A stretch of 64,000 bases of DNA from Haemonchus contortus. Lineage: Eukaryota; Nematoda; Chromadorea; Rhabditida; Trichostrongylidae. The notes under the pieces were generated by a model. It did not search any database, was not told the DNA's origin, and saw only the letters and a program-made list of their open reading frames with translations. Location of the stretch: contig LS997566.1 of the NCBI GenBank assembly GCA_000469685.2, positions 43,414,920 through 43,478,919 on the forward strand, in the 5' to 3' direction. Both the position numbers and the translations under genes were made by a program. Positions 22,630 to 34,400 of the stretch are shown here, piece after piece (positions within the stretch are counted from its first letter, which is position 1; every line of letters starts with the position of its first letter).

Positions 22630-22910
22630 GTTGATTAATCCCATCTGAGAGATGCGCCCTGCATTTGACTTCCATTCAGAGTCCTTGGAGGTACTGAGTA
22701 CGTATGCGACCTATACAATGATGTTCAATGGACAGTGCAGTGGCCAGCCGATGTACAAGTCAGAGATATCATCCTCGCAGAGGAGCCTGATACAAATTGA
22801 CCGACCCCGGAAAGATGGAAGACCTGCTTGTTTAAGGAAATATCGATCTCAGGTTCGAACCCGTGACCGTGCGTGTGTGATAATGCTCCACTTGTTCCTA
22901 CACCGCCTCA
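22630..22910 (-). repeat. tRNA-derived SINE copy 1
   Basis: On the minus strand the element begins with a tRNA-like head (GAGGCGGTGTAGGAACAAG, then GGTTCGAACCT, a B-box-like pol III sequence) followed by the shared body (GGGGTCGGT, ACTTGTACATCGGCTGGCCA, TCATTGTATAGGTC) and ends at GGGATTAATCAACT. The same order is seen in the other copies at 25.3, 26.7, 43.8, 44.5 and 62.0 kb. Confidence 0.75.
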
Positions 22911-25304
22911 GTCCCTTGATACATTGTAAACAAAAATTCAAAAAACGGCTTGATTGTGTATGAACTGGTAATAAATACTAAGGAATCAATTATAGTTAAT
23001 GATCACATTATAATATCAATGGATGCTGCTGTATTAAAATTGCATTAAGATGGATTCAATGATTTTCTCTACTTTAGGAAGGAACGCTTTAGAGTGAAAA
23101 GTCGTTTGCTGATTCGCATACTAACAGGCATATTAACGGGCTTTACAATTTGTAATTGCAGTTAGAGCTCAAATGTAGTTGCCGTGATTCTTTGCATACC
23201 ATCTGAGAGAATTTGAAGAAATGTGTTACATACTAGTTAGATTCCCTTTACTAGTTTGTAACTGCTGAGAATGGTCTCGAAGCGTTCGTCCCTCTTCCTA
23301 GGTAGTTGACAACTATGTATAATAGTCATTCGATCTAAAAACTTTCTACTTTTCCCTGTAGGTCTGTTTATATCTCAAGGTTTTCCTAGGAATAGGAAAA
23401 AAGTTCAGAAAGATGTTTATAGAAAAGGAATTCCAAAGCTGAGCCGTTTCCCAATTGCAGCCCGAATTATCATGGTCATCATTGCCATAATTGGATTACT
23501 ACCAGTACCATAGCTGAGTTGACTCACTCTTGCGTTTGCTCGTGACATCTGAACTAAACATGATTTATGTACGGATTAATGGCTGGTGTGCCAAAAATTC
23601 CATCCTAATTATCGGAATGAATTCTTGAGAATGACCCTTTCTGGTAAAAGCAGCATCACTAATCATTCGATACTTACTTACCAAACTTTTTTTTTCTAGA
23701 ATTCATAGGATTCAGGCTCAGCTCGTGGTGAATTCCCCACATATTTTTTAGTGAATCACAAAAGCAATAGATTTATTATAATGCAATTATTATGTTGAAA
23801 GGTTTGTGGGTGAATAGTTCTTCATCCAGAATAAATTTGTCATATATAATTATTATATCAAGCAACTTGTGGGTAACAACTTCTTTATCCGAATGGGCGA
23901 GTCATGTAACCCATTTTTGCTCCAGCTGGCTCCAAACCACCATAGAATGATGCACCCAAGGTGTAGATAGGTTCGTCTCCTTCCTTTGAATCAGGCAACA
24001 CATGAAGATAGGAGCCCATGCCCTGGAATAGAATCCATTAGCAGGCTTAATTTGCCTTGAGATAAAGTAGAGAGAAACCTATGTCCTCATCACTAATTTC
24101 ATAAAAATAATTAAGTGGTAGTATTTCAGGTTGCCCAGGACTCCAATCGTAAGGGAGGGAACGCTCACCTGCTTGTTTCCATTAGCAGACATATCCACCA
24201 TTGAATAATACGGTCGAAGGATCCCCAGCAATTCTGAATCTCCTCCACCGACCAGGCCGCCCACCTGGAAAGGGTTTTTCTGTTTCTTGAGAAGTCGGTC
24301 ATGGCTCTGTAGCAATCCCTACATTCGGTCAGATTTCATCAGTCGGGTAGCACAAAGTGCGCCAGCTTTGGTCTTTGTTTGCTAGGAAGATGCTCCATCC
24401 TAAACGGCTGCAGCTACCACCAAAAAGCCGCCTACTCCTTCCCAAATGCGCGGCACTTACACAAACAAAGCCGTTATTAGCCCGGATATTGTCGATCGAC
24501 TAAGTACACCATCTTCACTACTGTAATGCACACCTATACACTGGGACATGTCTGGGTCGAGCATAATTCCCCAAGTAGCAGGGCTGTCGATAGCTCACCT
24601 CATCGAGGTCCTTCATTCCTTGTTCACTGTAGCCATAGTTGTTGTCCTTGGAAACATCCGCTTCCCCACTGCTGTCTGAAAAAAAGTGATAGAAGCTGGT
24701 TATTACGAGCTAGTTTGCAGTGTTGTTTTTGGTGAATCGCAACATCTCTGGCACTCGTTGAACATCATTTCTTCTGCGAGGACATTGAAGCAGGTCTATA
24801 AATACTGGGGTTCAAGAAGAGGCTAACCAAGCTACGAAGGTGGCTGGATAGGGAGAAATTTTCCTAGAGAGTTCAGGTTCTCTCCCCTCAAGGTCGGTCC
24901 ATGCGAGTAAACTTAAGTTGAAGGAACGAAATGAGGAGAATTTTATTTTCAAGTCACCAGTCCGACGAACAATTGTTAGTCACTATGGATAGGAAGGCCG
25001 CTGGGCTCACTTGAAACAAGGGACCACCTAAAATACCGTTGGGGAAATCCTATGAAACAATCTCGATGCGACGTATCCGATTTCCATAAAGATTCATGAA
25101 GATGTTTCTGAGTGAGTATCCAACCTACCCTAGAAACTGGTATGCTCAGCCTCAAATAATGGGAGCCTTCACCCCGTCAGAAGAGTCTGGGGCCAGTTGG
25201 ACGGCCTTGAAGAAAAACTTTTGCTTAACCTTGTAGGGTCCGAAAAATGAACAGCTCCACTACCGGTTGTGCCTGATTCCACCTTCTCACATCTAATTTG
25301 ACGG

Positions 25305-25545
25305 TAATCAATCTCCATTCGGGATGCGCCCCGCATTCAAACTTCATTTGGAATCGTGGTGGTGTTTTGAATGCGTGTGTGGCCTAAATAACGATTTTGG
25401 GTGCCCAGCCGATGTCGCCAGCCATGGTACCAAGCAAGCGATCCAATGTGGATGAAAAGCTTGGTTGGCTCAGGAAGAGATCGATACGGGACCCATGATC
25501 ATGCGTGTGCGTTTTTGCGCCACTTGCCACTACACCTCCTCCTAT
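25305..25545 (-). repeat. tRNA-derived SINE copy 2 (degraded)
   Basis: The body is recognisable by GATGCGCCCCGCATTC and GCCCAGCCGATGT read on the plus strand, and the tRNA-like head by GCGCCACTTGCCACTACACC. The B-box region is mutated. Confidence 0.65.
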
Positions 25546-26729
25546 CCTCTTGTTATAACATCGAAAACCTCAAACCTTCATGCAGTTTATTGTATTGACG
25601 TGGAACATAACGGTCCATCCATTGAGAGTCGACCATCTGCATGACATCACTGTATACCCGATCGACTAGAACAGGGATTTGATGCCATAAAAATTTGATT
25701 GAATATTTTGGAACAAAATCGAACCTGAGATCATGCCAATGAGCACTGGCAGCAAGGACGGCATTGCTACGATCATTAACATCCGGTTGAGGAGAGAAGC
25801 CCTGAAGTACAAAGGAAAAACTCAAGAGCCGTCACAAGGAAAAGTGAAAAGCGAAGTTGAGAAGGTGTGAAAAGACCACCGGATCATCGACTCATCTGGT
25901 ACGCAACTATCAATCAAGGTCCGCCTGCAGACTGACCCGTATTCGCCGATAAAAATGGAAAGTGATATCAATGTTTCAAGATTTCACTTCGAATAATGGT
26001 GGATGTCGGAGGTATGAGCTCACGGGGCAGTTATCCCTTAAGGTTTGCACGGGCCGCTGAATGAAAAAGAGAGAAATACAGTTGAGTCGCTTACAAAAAT
26101 GTGAAGCAAAAATTCCTCGAAATGGTTGACGCCATTGTTAAGCATCTTCACATTGAGTGTGAAACACGGTGAAACTGTCTCAAGGGAAAAATATACCCTT
26201 CAGAACTGAATAAACGAGTCACTGATATCCCAGGTCGTTCGCATGGACTAGAAGATCGGTTGAATAGCGTTGGATTTAATCCGTTGCTATGTGCGAAAAT
26301 TCCTTGCTAGTTGTCCCGCGGCGTGGCATAGAATTCAGGTACGACGCTCTGAGAAATTTTGCTTTCAGAAACAAGTCGTGGTATCATTCATATCACTGCT
26401 ACAGAAGTTGCAGGTTCAGGATTACTGTAGAGCTAAAAAAAGGGAAAAGCGGACCGGACAGGACATTGGATAAGGTAGCGCTTTCAGATCGTAGGCTGCT
26501 TATCATTTGCATGAATCAGTCTCGAGTAATCGCAAACATTTCCAGGGAGCAGGTGATTAGTCGGCCGTGTTCAACAGTTCTAAGGCTTTTTGTTTCGACT
26601 ATTACCAGGAAGATCGAGCACATCGTTGTTACAACAGTGCCTTTCTCTCCAAGAATTCCTACAAAACCGACAGATCAACAACAGGCGACAGTATTCCCTT
26701 CCTATCATTATAAGGGTGAAGGCAGAAGA

Positions 26730-26992
26730 CCTTTAGCATTGATCAACCCCTTTCGGTTGATGCGCCCCGTCTTCGACTCCAACTGAGAATCTGAGAACCG
26801 AGTGGAATATTGAATGATTGTGTGGTCCGTAAAATGACTTCTGACGACAAGCCGATGAACAAATCAGCGCTTTTATTCTCCCAGTTAACTCTAGCGCCAA
26901 TTAACCGACTCCGATGAGATGGAAGATTGGGTTAGCCCAGGTTGGAATGTATGCATGTTATCGCGCCACTGTCACTACACTACCCTCGCCCC
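26730..26992 (-). repeat. tRNA-derived SINE copy 3 (heavily degraded)
   Basis: GATGCGCCCCGTCTTCGACT, AAGCCGATG, CGCTTTTATTCTCCCAG and GCGCCACTGTCACTACACTA occur in the family order but with many changes. Confidence 0.55.
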
Positions 26993-27428
26993 TTCTTCTG
27001 GAATTATGGAATGGAGTTCTATGGGTAACCGTTACGTAGGTTATTCACTTTGTTTACACTCAGGTCTCAGTACGAGCGGCCAGAGAGCATTCTTGTTTAA
27101 GAATGGTCACCAATAATTTCGTGAGCTCCATAGATTTCGAAGGTGACCAGGCCGATACTATAAAATCTGTAGTAATTATACCTGTTTAATTTTTAATGCT
27201 GGTTAGGGTTCAACATATTTGATGAGCTCCCACCCTCTGGAAAAAAAACCACTCGCTATTCGTTTCCCTTGGAAATCTTACAGCTGAATGAAGTTCCAGA
27301 AGTTTCCAGTCACGATAATTTTTTTCTTTGGAAATTTTACCGTTTCAAAAGATGGTTAAATAGTTCGAAGAGCGCCTACGTTTCCGACGTTTCCGTTAAT
27401 TTTTATAGTTATCTGCTCAGAAGAAATC

Positions 27429-27655
27429 AGTGTGAGACATTAGTGCTACGGGTGTCCCGGATTGATACCCGGCTTAAATAACTGGTACCAAATTTGCTTG
27501 GGAGGATAAAAGCATTGATCTGTTTTACATTTCATGGCCACCGCGAAATCATTGTATAGGCCACATTTTCATTCAGAACATCACGCGATCTGGGTGGAAG
27601 TCGAGAAGGGTTCAATTGGAAAAATGGGCTACATCAGCGTCAAAAACTTGATGAT
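27429..27655 (+). repeat. tRNA-derived SINE copy 4 (opposite orientation, degraded)
   Basis: Here the family runs on the plus strand: ACTGGTACC, GGGAGGATAAAAGCA, TCATTGTATAGGCCACA and TGGAAGTCGA follow the family order and the end shows CAAAAACTTGATGATCC. The tRNA-like head is barely recognisable. Confidence 0.5.
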
Positions 27656-29700
27656 CCTCCCAGTTCAAAGACTGAGGCTTTCATAGTTTTCACTGGTTTA
27701 TGAAGGTTAAAGACACAGTTTACGATAATTTGAGGGGTGGAAAAGCCCCGCTTTTCGCCTTGCGATCGATGTCACGTCAAACGAGTGTCGAGACAATACA
27801 GATTGCAACTATTCGTTCTAGGACCCACACACAATCAGCTCATCGCCAAGTGATGAGGCGATGTTTTTCCCCCATTCTTTTTCCTCTATTATTCTTATTG
27901 CTGCCCTAATCCTAATTTCCTACTGCTAGAGGCTGAAAAAGGTGAGCTGTTTCTGCTGTTACTAAGAATTTTTGTTTACTCATGCTTAAAAGTGAATGAA
28001 TTTTTGCTTACCATAGTCTGTTTTTCGCACCAAGACCCACACGCATGCAGTAAGACACGTTGTATAGCTCGTCCGAACGCCCTACTCGTCTTCATTTTTC
28101 TGGTCTCATTCTCGTCCAGCCCCCTTTTTAACGTTTTTTCGAAGCTTTTCTTCACTTTGGAAACACTGATTCACGCAGTTTTTTCACCTTCATCGAACTA
28201 TTTTCGATCTTGTCTTCCATTCATCTTAATCTGGATCACCCGAAATTATCGTGAACTGTGCCTTTAAAGCCATTTACATGACAACAGCCACTTTGGAGGT
28301 TTGGGAATTCATCTTTGTCTTGGTATAAAAAGTGGACCAACCTTTGAAACGGTGCCTTTAATTTCACTTATACCGTTGCTTTTACACTATCCCGATATCA
28401 GCAGTCTACTGTGAAGGAGTAGGATCAAAAAGGTTCTCGGTATCATACAAAGTGTTCAACAGTGAGAACAATTGCCACTGGCATGACAACCATTATCCGG
28501 ACGGATTTCCGGCAAAGAAAGGCGCATAAATTCGCTTGCGGTAGACTGATTGTTTATGTTTCTCTCATGCTTTTGTTGTCTTGTTAGTCTAAGCCATTCG
28601 TCCGCAACTGAGTAATCCTCATGAAAGCACCGCGCCGACTGGTGGTCAACGTTGATGGGAGCTCACGCCTACCTGGGACGATGATCATTTTGCACTCAGG
28701 CGTAATGGCTTCCACAACCACTACTTCGGAAATTCTTCCGAGTTTCTACTACCCACACGTCTTTTCCTTCTTCGCTCATCTGTTCTCGAGGAGCAGGAAG
28801 TTCTTTCAATTCTCTTCCCTTGCTTCCATCTATTTTGAACTTGGTGTATTGCCGAAGAGTTCGTCAGATGAGCGAAAGTACATCCCTTGTACTTCAATCA
28901 GTTTAGTTCAGCCACGTTTCCATGGAAGTTGTGGAAGAAGTAAAAAACTTGATTTGATTATTATAGGACCTCATATACTATACGTATGCCTAATTGCAGC
29001 AGTTACTGTATAAATGGCCATAAGCAGTTTCCTATCTTTCATAACTTAACCAATTGTCCGGCTTCTGATTGCATTTCTTTTAGGTTTCTGGGCACACTAC
29101 GGATCCCTTTAGAGGGGGGATGGTAAAAAATAGCAGTTCAAGGAAGCAGGGATACCGTATCCAAATACGTAGTGATGGGTTTTTCTAAGAGTTAACAAAG
29201 ATCGGAGGGAAGTAGTTTTAAAGACAATTTCTCAAGTTAAGTATACTCAGTCTTTTCATGGAAAGGCCTAGAATATTAGGTTGTACTACCATAGCCAGAT
29301 TCTGTCACTCCAATCTCCCAAAAGGGAGCTTTTTTTAAAAGTGGAAACAAGCTGGATGGTTAAGGGTTGTTGAAATGGAATTTTTTCAAATCGCCCTCTA
29401 CTAGTATACTTTTGAACTCTGAATCATCAATATTTGTCATTTATCAGTATTATTTACTCATTCTATGGCTATATTAGTATTAGTATTGTAGTGCACCTCA
29501 AACTTCTTCTGAACCAGAACTTTTCTTAAGTTCCCTTGCTTAACGTGGACGATTAACGCATTCGTTCTTCTTCTGCTTTTTCCTCTATGACCTGAAAATG
29601 CCTTGATTCATCGGTCACTTAGGAAAAAACCTCCACGATGATCAAATGACTGAGATAATTCTAAGCTTCGCCGAGCTCTCTACATCTCGTAGTTTTCCTC

Positions 29701-29807
29701 TCATTCCTCAGAAATACCCCGCTTTGATGACAAATCCAGGCAGCACTGGACCACGTCGTGAGAGTCTCTGCAAGTTTCGTAGGAGGAATCAAGTATGTAG
29801 GTGCCAG
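29701..29807 (-). other. Isolated candidate terminal exon
   Basis: After a good minus-strand acceptor (TTCTCATTTTAG) a frame reads AGTYILDSSYETCRDSHDVV then QCCLDLSSKRGISEE and stop. The composition is protein-like and has three cysteines, but no upstream exon joins in phase within about 1 kb. It may be the last exon of an unresolved gene or chance. Confidence 0.22.
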
Positions 29808-30031
29808 CTAAAATGAGAAAGCAAGAAGCATAGTTTGATGCCAAAAATGCCAAAGATATGTAAGGCGGAGGAGTCGAGACGTAAGGGTATGGAGAATGGC
29901 AGGAAGAGTGGAGGAACATCACCTCAATCCCTCTCACTTCAATAAACAAAGCCTTAAAGAGAAGCCCGTGGACCAGGACTCGAGCCCATTACTAGAAGGT
30001 TCCGATACACATGTCAGGTGGGGGGTGGTGA

Positions 30032-30043
30032 GGGGGGGGGGGG
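30032..30043 (+). repeat. Poly-G run
   Basis: Twelve consecutive G residues; length is probably unreliable in the assembly. Confidence 0.8.
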
Positions 30044-31215
30044 CTATCAGAATCAGAAGCGGCATTGAGATGGCGCTCATCAGGAACTTCAAGCTGACAC
30101 CACTATTCACTTCTTGGCAATGCACTTTTACCAGTTACTGTTCCCGACGGCCTCAACATTCAGCATTCATTAGGAAGCACAAGAGCTTCTTGGAAGACAT
30201 AGCAACGATCATTGAGGTTGAAATCAAACATAGTTGCGATGTAGAGCAGTAGAGAACCAATGAATCTCAATCCATTATGACCGTTCTCTCCGGGGAGCTT
30301 ACAAACGTGTCCTCAAGTGAACTGTTTGCCTTACTGAGTTGCTTTGGAGTCAACCCACGAAAAAGTCCAAGTTTTTCTAGGAGAGCACCACCTCCACCCC
30401 CGGACAGTTCCAGAAGAGCAGCTCTACTAGGCAAAGACACCTCAGGACAGTTCAAGATGCTACTTTGCTCTCTGACTCCTATTTTCGTACTGGGTTCGAT
30501 TGTACTCTCACTCTTAGTTCAAGAGGTTCCCCTTTTCCATAATAATTGCCAAAACAACCGTTAGATTCTTCCAGTCATGGACAATTAGTCGATACTCGCC
30601 TTTCGATTCAACGCAATAGCAGTGTGTTCAATAGAAATTGCGAAGTCTGGAGCGACCTTGGCTGCCGCATTCCGGCTGGCCAGCAAGCCAGCCTGCCGCC
30701 GCTCGCTTACCCGCCTCAACTAATCGACCAATAGTGCATGCTTAGCTCGCGATGTTTTTGTAAGCGCCGGGTTACGGTAGTTGCAATGGCAACATTACTG
30801 CGATGTAAATTCAAGACCGTGGCTTGCGGAGAAGCGGAGAAATTCCCTATTCTACTTCCATAGACCCTGTATCCATTACCTGTCCAGGTGGTCTTACCAA
30901 AACTCTCGGAGGAATCATTTCAGCTTGGACTGGAAAGCTTCACAAGCCCAACTGAGATTGGACCTATCAACAGCGCGGATCCTGCAGAATTCTTTGAAGG
31001 TTCCATTCTGCCAGCGTACAGCACTGACCAGTCCATCACGATAGGGTTAGGCCTGGCTGGCCGCAGTAGGGGCGGGCGCGTTCAGCCTCGACGACCACGC
31101 CCCTTCCCTCGGCGCTCCTCTTACCATCCACTCATATAAGAGGCAAATGAGCACTGACGCTGTGGCTCAAGTGTCATGGCCAGTTGAGTCCGACTTTCGC
31201 CTCCTTCTGAAAAGC

Positions 31216-31376
31216 ACCTTGAGATGGTCTGAGTACCGCTTGACATCGCCGCCGCCGCCGCTCGTCGCCATCTCTGCCATGCAGTCAGTTACCGACGGCG
31301 GCTGCTGGCTGGTTGGCTGGCAGAGCAACTGATAACGGCAACGGCGTGATGTCTTCAACTCTGACCATCTCAAGGT
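31216..31376. repeat. Long imperfect fold-back upstream of the homeobox gene
   Basis: ACCTTGAGATGGTC (31216-31229) is perfectly complementary to GACCATCTCAAGGT (31363-31376). Nested inside are GACATC/GATGTC (31242-31247, 31348-31353) and CTCTGCCA/TGGCAGAG (31272-31279, 31318-31325), with a GCCGCCGCCGCC run facing GGCGG. The structure ends about 100 bp before the ATG at 31480, so it lies in the promoter or 5' UTR. An open frame of 61 codons (31147-31332) spans it and would be an upstream ORF if transcribed. Confidence 0.75.
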
Positions 31377-31479
31377 TTGACTTCGTCTTACTTCCGTCAT
31401 GTCATTTATGCCCGCTATTATGCCTTGCTCTGTGTGCTGATGTTTTTGGAGTCATTTTGATCCGTTTATAGTAGCCACA

Positions 31480-34400
31480 ATGACTGCCAACGCCACTCCC
31501 GGCGTTGTCGACAACGCTCCAAACGCCTTCAGCTTCCCATCGCAGTCCGGTCAAATGCCATATTTCAACTTTCCGCCAAACTACACACCCGGCGGTGATT
31601 TCTCCAGGTCAGCTGCTTTCCACAGTCCTTTCCTATTGTTTTCTTGAACGGCTGCGTTGTAGTTGTATATTTTATGCAGTTCTGAACTTTTTTGGGATTT
31701 TTCTCCACGTGGGCATTAAAACTTTCTATGAAAGGCACTGATTGATCAGGATCTTAGGCTTGTTACCATTTACACAGTAGTAGGTATACCTTAAGTTTAC
31801 CATAACTCAGTAAAAGGTGGAAAAAGGACTGAAATCGCAGCTCCTTAAGTGCTTCTCGTGTAGATTGTCCAGCTGGAAGGTATCAGAGTAAAAAAAGATC
31901 ACAAGCGGTTCATTTCAATTGATTAATCCAGTTTGTATACCTTGACCCTAAGGTAACATGACAGTATTTCAGTTGGGCGAACGCACAGACGACAGCCAGC
32001 TGGTACCAACCCGATCCACGATTCGCAAGTAAGTAAACATCTGATTACGGTAGTGTATGTTGGCTAAACTCTGATGATGGTATTTGTGCTCTTTCGTCGT
32101 TGTGAGAAATTACGTGTCTGTGTTTGTCGTGTATTGCATCATCACGATGACTTTTTTTGCTGGCGTTATTGATGGGATGGACTTTACCGATGAGCTAGGC
32201 CCATGTAGAGCCCATGGTGGAAGCGCTATTCCAGTTGGGCTAAGCACAGAAGAGGGTTCTGACGTCCACAGGCCGCCGTCATCGAAATCTATGCAGTTAT
32301 TAGTGTCTAATTGATGGCGCATCGCCTTGTATCGAGGCGACAGAAAACTGGCCATACGATTCCTGCGGCTCAGCAAATTATACTCTCAATTTCACAGCCC
32401 ATTGACGAACATGTCCATGTCCACTTATCGTGAACCATAGAGTATAGTTAATAAGTAGTAGAAGTGGTAGACACGACAGTATCTCCCTCGCTCGTATCCG
32501 CCTTGACGACAAAGTTTTGTACGACATGAAAGGCTACGTGGGAGTGGGAGTTTTTTGCACTTTCGCTTTGCATTACCACTACAGTAACGCGATAGAAGAC
32601 AGTATCGTAACTTAGAGACGCAGAGTACCGGAGGTGAGTAAGGGGAACAGGTTGTGTTTCCCATGACGAATTCCCACACTATTCCTCTCTCACAAACGGC
32701 TCACTCCCTCTGACGAAACCACGAACGCCTCAGGTACAATGAGAGGGAGATCTCGTAGGGTTCGGGGAAGGTTGACGGCCCTCTTGTCCTGCATATAACG
32801 GAGTAAGTGGTGGCCGTTAAAAGTTCGCCGCTCATGAGGGAACCGAAGAGAGTTCGAGGTCTTATGAAATTGGCCCAATTCAATCTGCAAGATTCAAATG
32901 CCTTTCCCTGAATTCAACGGAAATGAAGCCCAACTTCCATCTGCAGACCGCTAGCCAACACAATAATTGACCTTTTTTGTAAACTGAGGCCACTATAAGA
33001 TAAAATCAAAGATAATCGGGGATAAATAAGTTGTGGGGCTCATAATCCAAAAAGTTTGGGTGGCTACGGCCGTATTGGACTATTTTGTTCCACAATAGCC
33101 TTCACGGAAGCTCCCAGGCAGGAGCCCAGGCCCTTTTGAGAATCGGAACACTGGAGATGGATCAGTGGCAGCGAAATGTTTCAGGAGAGGGGATCTCCAC
33201 TGAAGTTTTTGACTTTTTCATGAAGCTATAGCCAAAACTAACTGTTAAGTCCCATGGCAACCGGATAGAACTAAATCAGACAGGGATAGGAGCCCCGAGA
33301 GCTGGTCGACGCTCCTGTCGAGAGAAAAAGTAGGAACAACGTAGTCTTGGCTGGGGTCTACAACATTTTTCGTGCTCAGGCTTTGAACATGAGATTAGAT
33401 CAGCTAATCGGAACCGGTCAGTCCACATATAGGGGCCAGAAACCTGCTTGGGAGCCCATGTGAACTTTTCGGTTAGTTGAGAAATAGATGTCCATAATTA
33501 CTGTGCTCATGCTGTTCATGTTGAGTTCATCAGACATAGCAATCGGTCATCGTTACCCCCGATCGTCTAAGCTAAATCCACCCAGTGGGAGCTGGACAAG
33601 AGGTCAATTGAGTGTGATTCTAGACCCACTACGGGGGGTACAGTCAACATAGTACGGAGTAGCAGAACACTTTAGTCATTGAACACTATCCCAAAATGAG
33701 AATTTGCCCCCATGGGTACCGTAGGTGACCTTGTTTAGCATATTGGATTATCACGCATTACCATTTCGATAATTGCGCAATTCGTGAACCAGGTAACTTG
33801 ATCCATGTTCCCGAATGGGAGCCCGAGCTGCGCAATACTTTGCTACCACTTGAGCGTAAGTGAAGTGATATGAATGGAGTCCATGGGCAGGTAACCATGA
33901 TCCGTGGCAAATAATTGTCGAGAATTTTGCAGAATACGTTCCCTAGCAAATCAAGGGGATCTCCCGTATGTTGTTAGCTGTCCTAGCCATTTCCCGAGGT
34001 TCCACTGAACGTTGGCGCTCGCTCGTCGTCGTTGGTACAAGGTCAAGAACGACTGCCATGAACTCGGTCTGTGTTTGTCTTCGCCTCTTTTCGCGTTTAT
34101 CGAGAGGGACAGGACAAACGCTGCTTAGTCGATGGCGATGCAGCCAATTCCCACATCATCTCCCTCCCCCTTCCTACCCATCACAAATAAGAAATCAGGA
34201 ATAGCTGAGCACCAATATCGCGCCCAAAATCTCCGGAAATTGACACTTGTCCGTGGAACAATTGGCGATATCGTAGTCAAATATAGTCATGAACAACCCG
34301 GATACGATAGTTGTTTGAGATCCACGGAATGTACATATGGATTTCTATAGAGCAGGTGTTCACCTAAATTATTGCAGTAAATCGTTTTGGTGGTCCCAAT

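Larger units (their letters stand above)
20572..31200. other. 10.6-kb gene-poor interval
   Basis: No exon chain with consistent phases was found on either strand. The interval holds degraded SINE copies (listed separately), a 12-base G run at 30032-30043, one isolated exon candidate (29701-29807) and a GC-rich part from about 30650 that is probably upstream regulatory DNA of the homeobox gene. Open frames here are short and lack coding-like composition. Confidence 0.45.

Noticed and set aside
22850..22910. Possible tRNA gene (B-box-like GGTTCGAACC)
   Set aside because: No cloverleaf can be completed; the same motif recurs at the head of the SINE family.
28621..29013. 130-codon frame in the gene-poor interval
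   Set aside because: Composition is unstructured, no acceptor or donor fits and no family was recognised.
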